The notes under the pieces are model-generated. The model made no database searches, was not told where the DNA came from, and saw only the letters and a list, made by a program, of their open reading frames with translations. From contig NZ_JPRM01000030.1 of NCBI RefSeq assembly GCF_000737695.1, positions 1-47,807 on the forward strand: a stretch of 47,807 nucleotides of DNA, written 5' to 3'. Made by a program: the position numbers and the translations under genes. Below are positions 32,013-40,826 of this stretch, one piece after another; within the stretch, counting starts at the first letter, position 1; every line of letters starts with the position of its first letter. Source of the DNA: Flavobacterium hydatis. Lineage in GTDB: Bacteria > Bacteroidota > Bacteroidia > Flavobacteriales > Flavobacteriaceae.

Positions 32013-33317
32013 TTATGAAAGTTTAATTTTATATTTTTCTTCTGCTGATGAAGGGCTTATTTTCTGCGTAAACTGTCCAATTTGGAACACTTTTTCAATA
32101 AACTCGATCTTTTGATCCAAGGAATTATTTTCATTTTTTAAGTGGACTGCAAAATGGTTTGTTAATTTTTGAATAATTCTGGAACTGATTAAATCCATTT
32201 GAACTTCATCAAAATTGATTATTTTCTTTTTTTGAAAAGCAAATTCAGCCGATACAATATCATTTAGTTTCGCTTTCAATGCATGGATGGTTGGCGCACA
32301 TTTTCGGCCGTTTACCCAGGTATTCAGTTCTAATTTCAGATCATCAATAATAGCTTCTGCAGCTGGAATATGCTGTTTTCTTCTTTCCAGCGTGTCATCA
32401 GTAATTTGAGATAAATAATCCAGATGTATTAAAGTTACACCGGGTATTTCTTCTACATTAGTATTTACATTCCGTGGAATGGATAAGTCCAGAATCAATA
32501 ATGGTTTATGTAAAGCAAGCGATGTTTTGTCAATAGTCGGGTTTTGTGCTCCTGTAGCTACAACCAGCACATCTGCCTGCTGTAGTTCTTCTTTCAAATC
32601 GTCGTAATCTTTTACAATAATATTGAGTTTTCCTGCCAATAATTCGGCTTTGTTTTTTGTTCTGTTTATAAGAGTAATATGGCTGTTTTTAGTATGTTTT
32701 ACTAAGTTTTCACAAGTATTTCTTCCTATTTTTCCTGTTCCGAATAACAAAATATTTTTATTTTCAATATCTGCCACATTTCGTATAATATACTGCACTG
32801 ATGCAAAAGAAACGGATGTTGCACCAGAAGAAATTTTAGTCTCTGTTTTAACTTTTTTGCTCGCTTGAATAACAGTATTTACCAAACGGTCCAGAAAAGT
32901 GTTTACCAAACCTTCTTGTTTACTATGATTAAAAGCGATTTTAATTTGGCTGATAATTTCGAAATCGCCCAGAATCTGACTGTCTAAACCTGTCCCTACC
33001 CTAAACATATGATTAACAGCTTCTTCATTCTTATATATATAAGCAGCCTGCTGAAACTCTTCAACAGAACCATTGCTATTTTCGCAAAGCAATTTGATGA
33101 GTTCATAAGGATGATGGGCAAAACCATAAATTTCAGTTCTATTACAAGTAGAAGTCACGATTAATGATTCTAAGCCTTCTGCTCTGGCTTGCATCAATAA
33201 ATCAGATTGTGCTTGAGTATCTAAACTAAATTTTCCTCTAATTTCTGCATCTGCTTTCTTATAGCTTAGCCCTAATGCGTAAAAAGTGGTGGAACTGGAC
33301 ATATTAAAATTTTCCAT
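32013..33317 (-). CDS. hemA: Glutamyl-tRNA reductase
   Basis: 434 residues, the usual length. The enzyme reduces glutamyl-tRNA to glutamate-1-semialdehyde with NADPH, the first step of C5-pathway heme synthesis. The catalytic cysteine is C58 in VTSTCNRTEIY. The NADPH-binding Rossmann motif is LLFGTGKIGRNTCENLVKH (about 188-206), and the C-terminal helical dimerisation domain is present (LKAKLNDIVSAEF onward). An internal ATG (codon 6, MSSSTTFYALGLSYK) is an alternative start. The gene stands alone on the minus strand, while hemH lies 5.4 kb away behind an AraC regulator, so the two heme genes are separated by exported redox genes. Confidence 0.97.
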   Translation of the reverse strand: MENFNMSSSTTFYALGLSYKKADAEIRGKFSLDTQAQSDLLMQARAEGLESLIVTSTCNRTEIYGFAHHPYELIKLLCENSNGSVEEFQQAAYIYKNEEAVNHMFRVGTGLDSQILGDFEIISQIKIAFNHSKQEGLVNTFLDRLVNTVIQASKKVKTETKISSGATSVSFASVQYIIRNVADIENKNILLFGTGKIGRNTCENLVKHTKNSHITLINRTKNKAELLAGKLNIIVKDYDDLKEELQQADVLVVATGAQNPTIDKTSLALHKPLLILDLSIPRNVNTNVEEIPGVTLIHLDYLSQITDDTLERRKQHIPAAEAIIDDLKLELNTWVNGRKCAPTIHALKAKLNDIVSAEFAFQKKKIINFDEVQMDLISSRIIQKLTNHFAVHLKNENNSLDQKIEFIEKVFQIGQFTQKISPSSAEEKYKIKLS

Positions 33318-33534
33318 ATTTATGCTTTCCTTAAAAAGTTCAAAAAATTATTACTGACTAATTTATATATAACAACGCTAGAAGGACTTAATATATCGCT
33401 GTGGAATAAATTGATTCAAATTGGCAATTTTATATAATTTCCTGCCATTATACATTACATGAGAGTTTCAAAATATTTATATACTGATTCTATAATATTG
33501 TAAAGAATCCGGCACCGTAATAGTATTGAAATAT

Positions 33535-33563
33535 AAAACGCTGCCTTTTTCAGGCAGCGTTTT
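33535..33563 (-). terminator. Terminator of the globin-like lipoprotein operon
   Basis: AAAACGCTGCC, loop TTTTTCA, GGCAGCGTTTT is an 11-bp perfect stem just downstream of the gene that stops at 33574. It insulates hemA from that operon. Confidence 0.8.
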
Positions 33564-33573
33564 GAGAAGAAAA

Positions 33574-34167
33574 TTATTTTTGAACTATAGGAGTTCTCAA
33601 TGATTCTAAAACAGCAACTATATCAGTATAAAGCTCTGTATTTGAAGCAACACCATTTGCATTGGCTGCAGCTCCAACATATCCTTCAAATTTTGTATAA
33701 TCTGCACTGCTGGATTTTGTTCCCATACGAGGGTTTTTTGCAGGATCATGCGCCGCTGACATACTCAAGCCTGAATATGTATTTACAGCATTGGTACCTC
33801 CAGTGTTAAATGAAAAGAAATCAGTCAGATTATCTGATAATTTAGCAATATTGGTAGACTGGGTAGTTCCCGTTTCTGCTAATAAAGGAGCAAAATGTGC
33901 CTGCAGATTCCCTGAAGCATTCGATTGGATATCAGCAACAATCAATCCGATAGTTGAATTTACCACTTTGCGGAAACTCAAACGTCCCTGCTCAATCATC
34001 TGGCCGGAATTATCAGGATCAGAAACCATTTTAGTCCCGCCTAAGCGTTCATAAATTGATGCCTTTACAGGAGGTGCAGGGGTTTCGTCGTCATTACTGC
34101 TGCAGGAAATCATAGCTGCAGATGCAGCAAGCAATACACTAAGTGTAAGTTTTGAATAAATTTTCAT
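33574..34167 (-). CDS. Lipoprotein with group I truncated-hemoglobin-like domain
   Basis: A 197-residue exported protein: signal peptide, lipobox MISC (C22), an acidic linker, then a globin-like domain from about residue 36. SIYERLGGTKMV is the usual TrHb start, and NTGGTNAVNTYSGLSMSAAH (121-140) matches GG..Y.G..M..AH with H140 as the proximal heme ligand. It is longer than cytoplasmic truncated globins (about 120 residues) because of the export part and loop insertions. It would sit on the periplasmic or outer membrane and could bind O2 or NO, or transfer electrons. It is the last gene of a four-gene minus-strand set. Confidence 0.72.
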   Translation of the reverse strand: MKIYSKLTLSVLLAASAAMISCSSNDDETPAPPVKASIYERLGGTKMVSDPDNSGQMIEQGRLSFRKVVNSTIGLIVADIQSNASGNLQAHFAPLLAETGTTQSTNIAKLSDNLTDFFSFNTGGTNAVNTYSGLSMSAAHDPAKNPRMGTKSSSADYTKFEGYVGAAANANGVASNTELYTDIVAVLESLRTPIVQK

Positions 34168-34187
34168 AAATTTAAGGTATTAAAGGG

Positions 34188-34622
34188 TTAATTAAAAAAA
34201 CGATTTATTTTTTGAGATAATTTATAACTCAAGCTATTTTGATTCATTGGGCAGACTTCTTTGTTTGCTAAATTTGCAGGTAGAATATAACGCTTAGCAT
34301 CATAGTGTCTTTTAGACATCAACTCATTGAAAACTTTCTGTGAGTTTGTAATTTTATTATTGTGGAAATACACCACAACATTTCTTTTAACTATTATAGA
34401 GTCAGATGTCAGGCCTTTTATACTTCTTAAATCGGCACAGATTTGTCTGGCCTGCAGAGAATCGATATCTGATTGAAAATCGATTCTGCTTACCTGCAGA
34501 TTTGGCGTATCATAAACGGGTGGTTTTACTGTTATAATGTGAAAAAGCAAAATGGCAATAAATAGCCCAAATATTCCGCTTAGTATAAAAAGTCCCTTTT
34601 TGATTATTTTATTAATTTTCAT
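34188..34622 (-). CDS. Membrane-anchored small protein with possible HMA-like fold
   Basis: 144 residues with one N-terminal membrane helix (GLFILSGIFGLFIAILLFHI). The rest alternates beta and alpha in a pattern like a ferredoxin/HMA fold (LQVSRIDFQSDIDSLQARQI, DSIIVKRNVVVYFHNNKIT, NSQKVFNELMSKRHYDAKRY), but the metal-binding CxxC is missing; the only cysteines are C62 and C124 (EVCP). No family was recognised. It lies between the barrel gene and the globin lipoprotein on the same strand, so it is probably part of the same periplasmic redox set. Confidence 0.5.
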   Translation of the reverse strand: MKINKIIKKGLFILSGIFGLFIAILLFHIITVKPPVYDTPNLQVSRIDFQSDIDSLQARQICADLRSIKGLTSDSIIVKRNVVVYFHNNKITNSQKVFNELMSKRHYDAKRYILPANLANKEVCPMNQNSLSYKLSQKINRFFN

Positions 34623-34750
34623 AATTTTTATGTTTTTAAAATTATCTACGTCTACTTAATCGCTGCGGTTTTAGAAATACTTGCAAATTGATCAATTTAG
34701 AATCGTTTTAAATACAGAAATTACCTAATAATTTAATAATAAAGGAGATA

Positions 34751-35590
34751 CTAGAAAACTCTGGCAAGATTAAATCCAAAAAATATATCTCCTTTTCTCC
34801 AATCGCCTGTTGTTCTTCCCAGATATCCAGCTTCATCAATTGCCTGTGAACTGGTAAAATGCATCTGGAAAACATGCCCGCCTGTTTCTAAATCAAAACC
34901 GATAGACAGCGGGTTTTTATAAAGAGAATTCTGTGCCCTGTTTAAATGCGCTGCATAATCCATATTTAAAGACCAGCGTTTGGCGAATTTATATCTTCCT
35001 CCAAAACCTATAGCATATTGAGTATTGCTTTGGTCAACGTCGTCAACAAAATTCTGGTGAAAGAATGACGGCACAATTTCTAAAGACAGCTTTTCAGAAA
35101 ATTTTCTGGAAATCAGCAGCTGTGCTACATAAGTAAGCCTGTCTTTAAATTCAAGTTTAGGGTACAAGCTTTCTTTTAACGTGTTATTAATAGACAAACT
35201 ATTGAACCCGGCTATAGTGACGGGAAAACCATCTTTTATTTGAGGTAATAGCATATACTTTGTTGCAAAGTCATATGCAAATTCACTTCTGGCCGCACTT
35301 ACATTAAGTCCATTTGTCAAACCGTAAATAAATTTAATTTGTGTATTGGCATTATCCAGTCCGTAGAAACCTTCAAAACCATCTTTAATGGATCCGAATC
35401 GGTGTGCAACAACAAAATACAAATCACCTTTTGCGGCCAATTTTGTAGACTCAAGATTAACAATTTTCAGGGCTTTGAATGCAGATGTCACTTTTTCTTT
35501 TGTAGAAGGAGTTTCTACTCCAGAGAGCAAATCGGTTTGGGAGAAGCTTAACAGCGGAAATAAAAAAAATAATAGAATAAAGTTTTTCAT
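34751..35590 (-). CDS. DUF5777-like outer-membrane beta-barrel protein
   Basis: 279 residues with a signal peptide ending FSFSQ-type (LLFFLFPLLSFSQ). The mature part has alternating strands with aromatic girdles (YFVVAHRFGSIKDGFEGFYG, TQIKFIYGLTNGLNVSAARS, QYAIGFGGRYKFAKRWSLNM) and ends in F. The opening VNLESTKLAAKGDLYFVVAHRFG is what I know from DUF5777 proteins, which are often encoded with cytochromes and YceI proteins. Function unknown. It precedes the HMA-like and globin genes. Confidence 0.75.
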   Translation of the reverse strand: MKNFILLFFLFPLLSFSQTDLLSGVETPSTKEKVTSAFKALKIVNLESTKLAAKGDLYFVVAHRFGSIKDGFEGFYGLDNANTQIKFIYGLTNGLNVSAARSEFAYDFATKYMLLPQIKDGFPVTIAGFNSLSINNTLKESLYPKLEFKDRLTYVAQLLISRKFSEKLSLEIVPSFFHQNFVDDVDQSNTQYAIGFGGRYKFAKRWSLNMDYAAHLNRAQNSLYKNPLSIGFDLETGGHVFQMHFTSSQAIDEAGYLGRTTGDWRKGDIFFGFNLARVF

Positions 35591-35617
35591 GAGGTTAGTT
35601 TTAAATTGTTATTTGTA

Positions 35618-36007
35618 TTAGTGTACAACTGAAGATTGGTCTATTTTAAATTCCTGGAGCAATTCGTCATATCCTAAAAAACGCCCTTTAATCTTGAGAG
35701 TTTTCCCGGATGTAATATTTTGAGGCAAACGGTTTTTGAATGTCACAAATATTTTTTCGCTCATAACAATTCCATTACCAGCTTTATCAATACTTGTTAC
35801 TGGTGCAGATAATTCAATTGTTTTGTCCTGATATTTGATGTAAGCCAGACTATCGTTTGAAGCAAACTCTCTTTCTAGTTCGTTAACGGTTACAACATAA
35901 TCGGCAGTTTCTGATTCTATATCCCTATGCCCTTTGTAGATGTAGAAGAAAGACAAAATTCCGATTATTATAAAAAGGGAAATTGTAGTTAGTATTTTTT
36001 TTCTCAT
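35618..36007 (-). CDS. OB-fold (tRNA_anti-like) membrane-anchored protein
   Basis: 129 residues with an N-terminal membrane segment (ILTTISLFIIIGILSFFYIY) and an OB-like domain (VTVNELEREFASNDSLAYIK, KYQDKTIELSAPVTSIDK, IVMSEKIFVTFKNRLPQNI, KTLKIKGRFLGYDELLQEFK). The pattern is that of the tRNA_anti-like family of exported Bacteroidota proteins whose ligand is unknown. It begins the minus-strand set, divergent from the cytochrome gene at 36175. Confidence 0.7.
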   Translation of the reverse strand: MRKKILTTISLFIIIGILSFFYIYKGHRDIESETADYVVTVNELEREFASNDSLAYIKYQDKTIELSAPVTSIDKAGNGIVMSEKIFVTFKNRLPQNITSGKTLKIKGRFLGYDELLQEFKIDQSSVVH

Positions 36008-36174
36008 AACTGTTTTTTAGTATTTGGATTATCTACGTTAAAAAATACCTATTGGATTTAAACCATTAAATATGCCTTTTGTTAAATCTGTATTATGCTT
36101 TTCAACGTATATGATTTTGAAATGCCTGATGATTCTTAAAATCATGCCTTTATTTATAACTAAAAACCAATCTT

Positions 36175-36543
36175 ATGAATCTAAAAACACTTTTCGTTAT
36201 CTCATCATTAGCTTCAATCTTTGTAAGCTGCGCCAACGATGATCCAAGCACCTTAATGGACCCCACACCCATTAATGGTCTGGCAACGTACAGCCAAAAT
36301 GTAAAATCTATTATTGATAATAACTGTGTTGTATGCCATGCAGCAGTTCCTAAAAATGGAGCGCCTATGTCCTTAGTTACTTATGATCAGGTGAAAAATG
36401 CAGTTTTAAATCGAGGATTGCTTACACGAATTTCTTTAGAAAATGGAGATAGTTCCTTAATGCCGCAGGGCGGACCAAGATTACCTCAAACCACTATAGA
36501 TATTATAAATAAATGGAATCAGGATGGATTATTAGAAAAATAA
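36175..36543 (+). CDS. c-type cytochrome lipoprotein
   Basis: 122 residues. A signal peptide with lipobox FVSC (C19) is followed by a single heme-binding motif CVVCH (C51, C54, H55) and a likely distal ligand M96 in SSLMPQGG. It is a short class I-type monoheme cytochrome anchored to the membrane surface. It leads a plus-strand operon with two YceI genes (15 bp downstream) and is divergent from the OB-fold/barrel/globin set. The redox partner is not evident; the globin-like lipoprotein is a candidate by context. Confidence 0.82.
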   Translation: MNLKTLFVISSLASIFVSCANDDPSTLMDPTPINGLATYSQNVKSIIDNNCVVCHAAVPKNGAPMSLVTYDQVKNAVLNRGLLTRISLENGDSSLMPQGGPRLPQTTIDIINKWNQDGLLEK

Positions 36544-36557
36544 TCTAGAACAAGATC

Positions 36558-37097
36558 ATGAGGAAAATCATAATAATGCCAATGCTATTGGCTTCTTTTA
36601 TTGTTTTTTCGCAAGAAAAAATAGTAACTAAATCTGCAGCAATAACGCTCGAAGCTTCAGTACCTTCTTTTCAGCCGGTTGCAGGAACTAACAGCAATGT
36701 AACTTTTGTTTTAAATCCCGCAACAGGAGAAGTGGCAAGCCTTGCTTTAATGAAAGGATTCCAATTTGAAATGGCTTTGATGGAAGAACATTTTAATGAA
36801 AATTACATGGAAACCGATAAGTATCCAAAAGCCGTTTTTAGAGGCCAAATTGAGGGGTTCGACATTAAAAGTCTAACAGAAGATTATAAAGATTATATCA
36901 TAAAAGGGAAGTTAGAACTTCACGGTAAATCTAAAGATATAAAAGCCGCTGCAAAAATTACCAAGACGGGGCCGCGAATCACCATCATTTCTGATTTCGC
37001 CGTAAATGCCAGTGATTTTAGCATCCCTATCCCATCGCTTATTAAGTATAAACTGGACGATAAGGTAAAGGTTCAAATTATTGCGGTTTTAAAATAA
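36558..37097 (+). CDS. YceI-family exported protein, copy 1
   Basis: 179 residues with a short signal peptide (MRKIIIMPMLLASFIVFSQ). The YceI lipocalin-like features are VTFVLNPATGEVASLALMKG, EHFNENYMETDKYPKAVFRG, YIIKGKLELHGKSKDI and DFAVNASDFSIPIPS. YceI proteins hold polyprenoid lipids in a beta-barrel pocket and often go with cytochromes and electron transfer. It is 15 bp after the cytochrome gene and 53 bp before a close paralogue. Confidence 0.92.
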   Translation: MRKIIIMPMLLASFIVFSQEKIVTKSAAITLEASVPSFQPVAGTNSNVTFVLNPATGEVASLALMKGFQFEMALMEEHFNENYMETDKYPKAVFRGQIEGFDIKSLTEDYKDYIIKGKLELHGKSKDIKAAAKITKTGPRITIISDFAVNASDFSIPIPSLIKYKLDDKVKVQIIAVLK

Positions 37098-37150
37098 ATG
37101 CTAAACCAGATAAATCTTATCCACTAAAAACAATGTAAAGCCAAAAAACT

Positions 37151-37702
37151 ATGAAAAAAAACATACTCATTGCAATGCTATATGTCTGCGCTATTGGCCT
37201 CTCACAAGAAAAAATGATCAGTAAATCAGGAAAAATTACTTTTGAAGCATCCGTTGCTTCTTTTGAAGAAGTCAAGGCCACAAATACTAATGTTACTTTT
37301 GTCCTGAATCCTGCAACGGGCGAAATTGCAAGTTTAGCCTTAATGAAAGGATTTCGATTTAAAGTCGCTTTGATGGAAGAACATTTCAATGAAAATTATA
37401 TTGAAAGTGACCGCTATCCAAAAGCATTCTTTAAAGGAAAAATAGAAGGATTTGATCTTCAGAGCCTAACGGTAAATCCTAAAGATTTTATCATTAAGGG
37501 TAAATTGGAACTTCACGGAAAATCTAAGGATGTAAGCACCACAGCAAGGATAAGCAAATCAATATCAGGAGTTAGTATTTTATCTGATTTTAGTGTAAAT
37601 GCCAGTGATTTTAATATTGCAATACCAAGCCTTGTTAAAAGCAAAGTTTCTAATAAAATAAACATTCAAGTTGCAGCAGTATTAGGAGCAAACAGACAAT
37701 AA
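37151..37702 (+). CDS. YceI-family exported protein, copy 2
   Basis: 183 residues with a signal peptide (NILIAMLYVCAIGLSQ). It is a tandem duplicate of the preceding gene, with shared landmarks TNVTFVLNPATGEIASLALM, EEHFNENYIESDRYPKAFFK and IIKGKLELHGKSKDV in the same order. The lipocalin fold is kept; differences concentrate in the N-terminal strand and the loop before the C terminus. Two copies may bind different lipids or act as a pair. Confidence 0.92.
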   Translation: MKKNILIAMLYVCAIGLSQEKMISKSGKITFEASVASFEEVKATNTNVTFVLNPATGEIASLALMKGFRFKVALMEEHFNENYIESDRYPKAFFKGKIEGFDLQSLTVNPKDFIIKGKLELHGKSKDVSTTARISKSISGVSILSDFSVNASDFNIAIPSLVKSKVSNKINIQVAAVLGANRQ

Positions 37703-37748
37703 CTACCAAAAAAACTTAAAAAGTCAATTATTCATTATATCAAAAAAA

Positions 37749-38633
37749 ATGGAGGAAGAAACGAAAATTGAAGACGACTTTACCCTTATACGCTTTCAGA
37801 ATGACAGTTCAGAGCCTTTTTTTGCCAACCGTGAGCTGGGAAGTGATATGATTCAGTTTCATTTCGGACTGAAAGGCAATAGCAATTTTTTGTTCAGTCA
37901 GGGTAGTTATACTTTAGAATTGAAAGAGGAAAAATCCCTGCTTTTGTATAATCCTAAAAAGCAGACATCACTTCATTTAGAACTTGCTCCAAATTCATGG
38001 GTGATTTCTATTATCGTCTCGATTAAGAAATTTCACGCGCTGTTTTCTACTCAAGCAGATTATATTACTTTATTAAGTGCTGATAATAACAACCAAAAGT
38101 ATTCTACTGAAGCAAATATCAGTCCCCCGATGGCAATTGTTTTAAGCCAGCTGTTTCATTATAACTTTCATCCTTCTATAAAAAACCTTTATTACAAAGC
38201 AAAAGGATATGAACTGCTGAGTTTGTATTTTAACAGGTCTGAGAATCCAAGTGCACAACATTGTCCGTTTTTAATTGATCAGGACAATGTTTTGAAAATC
38301 AGAAAAGCCAAAGAAATTATTATTGCAAATATGAATGAACCCCCTGGTTTACAGGAATTGGCAGATGAAATTGGCCTTAATATGAAAAAACTAAAAATAG
38401 GTTTCAAACAAATATACGGTGATACTGTCTATGGTTTTCTGTTTGATTACAAAATGGATTGCGCCAGAAAACTGCTTGACAGCGGCTGCTACAATGTAAA
38501 TGAAGTGGGCTTAAAAATAGGTTACAGCACCGGAAGCCACTTCATTGCGGGATTCAAGAAAAAATTTGCCACAACTCCAAAAAAATATCTGATGTCGATT
38601 AATACCAATTTTAAAACAGTATCGATTTTGTAA
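37749..38633 (+). CDS. AraC-family transcriptional regulator
   Basis: 294 residues. The N-terminal part (to about 180) is a sensor domain with no clear cupin motif that I can name. The C terminus (about 190-290) has two HTH motifs, LQELADEIGLNMKKLKIGFK and NEVGLKIGYSTGSHFIAGFK, the latter followed by TTPKKYL, the AraC signature. It lies directly upstream of hemH on the same strand and downstream of the YceI pair. AraC regulators between hemA and hemH are common in Flavobacteria, and heme or iron control of these genes is a natural inference. Confidence 0.93.
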   Translation: MEEETKIEDDFTLIRFQNDSSEPFFANRELGSDMIQFHFGLKGNSNFLFSQGSYTLELKEEKSLLLYNPKKQTSLHLELAPNSWVISIIVSIKKFHALFSTQADYITLLSADNNNQKYSTEANISPPMAIVLSQLFHYNFHPSIKNLYYKAKGYELLSLYFNRSENPSAQHCPFLIDQDNVLKIRKAKEIIIANMNEPPGLQELADEIGLNMKKLKIGFKQIYGDTVYGFLFDYKMDCARKLLDSGCYNVNEVGLKIGYSTGSHFIAGFKKKFATTPKKYLMSINTNFKTVSIL

Positions 38634-38755
38634 ATTGCAGTATAAATAAAAAATAATATTACTCATATTTCTAAATGGCAGCAAATGCTACTTTTAGAAA
38701 AAATTCAAACAACAAATACTTAAAGCTTAAAGCTTAACTAAAAAGCAAAAAAATA

Positions 38756-39769
38756 ATGAAAGGCGTATTAATAGTAAATTTGGGATCTCCCGAAAGTCCA
38801 ACACCAAAAGATGTAAAGCCGTATTTAGATGAATTTTTAATGGATAAATACGTGATCGATGTTCCGTATTTATTGAGAGCTTTATTAGTCCGAGGCATCA
38901 TCTTAAGAAAAAGACCCAAAGAATCGGCACATGCTTATGCAAAAATCTGGTGGGACGAAGGTTCGCCCCTTGTAGTGCTTTCAGAACGAATGCAGAAGAA
39001 AGTACAACCATTGGTAAATGTACCGGTTGCACTGGCAATGCGCTACGGAAGCATGACCATCGAGAAAGGCCTCCAGGAATTACACGATAAAGGCGTTAGC
39101 GAAGTAATGCTTTTCCCACTGTATCCGCAATATGCAATGGCTTCTACTCTAACCATTTTAGTAAAGGCAGAGGAAATCAGAAAGAAGAAATTTCCACAGA
39201 TGACTTTTACCAATGTTGCTGCTTTTTACAACAAACCGGATTATATCAAAAATCTGGCAGATTCAATTCAGAAACATTTAGCTGGATTTCCATACGATCA
39301 TTTATTGTTTTCGTATCACGGAATTCCAGAACGTCATATACGAAAAACCGATGTAACCAAATCGCATTGCAAAATTGACGGTTCTTGCTGTAACACACCT
39401 TCACCAGCGCATGATTTCTGTTATCGTCATCAATGTTATGAAACGACAAAACAAGTAGTAAAATTATTAGGTCTCCCAGAAGATAAATACAGCTTAACTT
39501 TCCAGTCCCGATTGGCTGGAGATAAATGGCTGGAGCCTTATACCGATATTGAAATTGATAAAATGCCGGCAAAAGGAATTAAAAATCTGGCTGTGGTAAC
39601 ACCGGCTTTCGTTTCGGATTGTTTAGAAACGCTCGAAGAAATTGCCATGCGTGCCAGAGAAGATTTTGAGAAAAATGGAGAAGAAAATTTCTTGGCCGTT
39701 CCTTGTTTGAATGACGACGACCAGTGGTGCCAGACTGTTGGTAACTGGATTAATGACTGGGCTGAATAA
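38756..39769 (+). CDS. hemH: Ferrochelatase
   Basis: 337 residues, the family length. It inserts ferrous iron into protoporphyrin IX, the last step of heme synthesis. Landmarks are GVLIVNLGSPESPTP, the motif FPLYPQYAMAST, LLFSYHGIPERHI with the conserved His, and DWCQ-type ends (DDDQWCQTVGNWI). The region SHCKIDGSCCNTPSPAHDFC, then YRHQCYETT, is a cysteine-rich insert found in many ferrochelatases that may hold an iron-sulfur cluster. It follows the AraC gene by 122 bp. An unrelated kinase-like fragment follows on the other strand. Confidence 0.97.
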   Translation: MKGVLIVNLGSPESPTPKDVKPYLDEFLMDKYVIDVPYLLRALLVRGIILRKRPKESAHAYAKIWWDEGSPLVVLSERMQKKVQPLVNVPVALAMRYGSMTIEKGLQELHDKGVSEVMLFPLYPQYAMASTLTILVKAEEIRKKKFPQMTFTNVAAFYNKPDYIKNLADSIQKHLAGFPYDHLLFSYHGIPERHIRKTDVTKSHCKIDGSCCNTPSPAHDFCYRHQCYETTKQVVKLLGLPEDKYSLTFQSRLAGDKWLEPYTDIEIDKMPAKGIKNLAVVTPAFVSDCLETLEEIAMRAREDFEKNGEENFLAVPCLNDDDQWCQTVGNWINDWAE

Positions 39770-39809
39770 TACTAAAATAGCAATATCGAGATATTGGACC
39801 TCCCATCAT

Positions 39810-40187
39810 TCATATATCCGTTCGCCTCTTTATACAAATGAACTTCGATAATTCTTCTGTCGAAGCATTCAGTGATTCGGCAGATTGAATAATCAAAAGT
39901 AAAATTTCTTTCAACTCATTATTTCCAAGATTTACATCTTCACACAACAATTTTGAAAGACCCAGGATATTGGCAACGGACTTTCTAACCTTGTGAGAAA
40001 TTGCAAACATCATCTGCTCTAAACCACTGTTAAATTCTTCCATGTTCAACTCCTTTTCTTTTTCTCTGATGTTCAAATTTACATTAGCAATTTTTAAATC
40101 TTTAGTACATCTTTGCAATTCTTCGTGATTAAAAATAAGTTCTTGCTTCGCTTTTTTTAACTTATCTAATATAATATCCTGATCCAT
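39810..40187 (-). CDS. Histidine-kinase dimerisation domain protein lacking the ATPase domain
   Basis: 125 residues: a coiled coil (about 1-55) and a HisKA-like helical hairpin with H65 in FAISHKVRKSVANILGLSKL. The usual acidic residue after the histidine (HE/HD) is replaced by lysine (K66), and there is no ATP-binding domain; the stop at 39810 is natural and no ATPase debris lies downstream. It may be phosphorylated by another kinase, act as an HPt-like or decoy protein, or only dimerise. It stands alone, convergent with hemH. Confidence 0.75.
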   Translation of the reverse strand: MDQDIILDKLKKAKQELIFNHEELQRCTKDLKIANVNLNIREKEKELNMEEFNSGLEQMMFAISHKVRKSVANILGLSKLLCEDVNLGNNELKEILLLIIQSAESLNASTEELSKFICIKRRTDI

Positions 40188-40464
40188 AATTTACGATTAA
40201 TAAAGTTAGTTAAAAGTATAACATTTAAAACGACTTTTCTTACCTAAGTACGTCTAACATCAATTAGATTCTAAATTCCCCGCTTTTTATTTCGATGTTT
40301 TGTTATTAATTGATTTTGAGAGTTAAAAAAAAATATTTTAAAAAGTAAATATTTACTCTGGAAAGTAATTTTGTTTAATATTCTAATTCTGTACTAATTA
40401 TCTTGGTAACTTTTTAAAGTTTTAAAATAGAATTATTTTGCATAATTTTAAGTAAAACTATTTT

Positions 40465-40746
40465 ATGTATAACAAGTTTACTATTTCTGAAATCATTCTT
40501 AATATACTGGCACAAAGCCCTGAAAAAACTTGCCCTTTTGAAGATTTAACCAGTATGGTTATTGCTTGTTTGAATGAATCCCTACAAGAGAGTTTATTTA
40601 TCCAAAGGTCAAATCAGGCAAAAGTCTTAGATGCATTAATAATGCTAGATAGTGAAGGTCTTATTATTTTAGATTCAGCTACAGATGCAAGCATTATAAC
40701 TATTAAGGGACTAATAAATATAAGAAGCAAAAGCTTTCTAAATTGA
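40465..40746 (+). CDS. Small hypothetical protein, possible winged-helix fold
   Basis: 93 residues, no membrane segment or signal. Helix-rich N terminus (FTISEIILNILAQSPEKTCP) and a C-terminal helix-strand-strand (ALIMLDSEGLIILDSATDAS, IITIKGL) resemble a winged helix-turn-helix. No family was recognised. It is transcribed alone. The product is plausible by composition and codon use. Confidence 0.5.
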   Translation: MYNKFTISEIILNILAQSPEKTCPFEDLTSMVIACLNESLQESLFIQRSNQAKVLDALIMLDSEGLIILDSATDASIITIKGLINIRSKSFLN

Positions 40747-40826
40747 TAAACAGTCTTTTTTGACTTTCTTAAATATATTACCCATTAATACCTTTGTTAA
40801 AGAACTAGTACCAGTATAAATATCAT

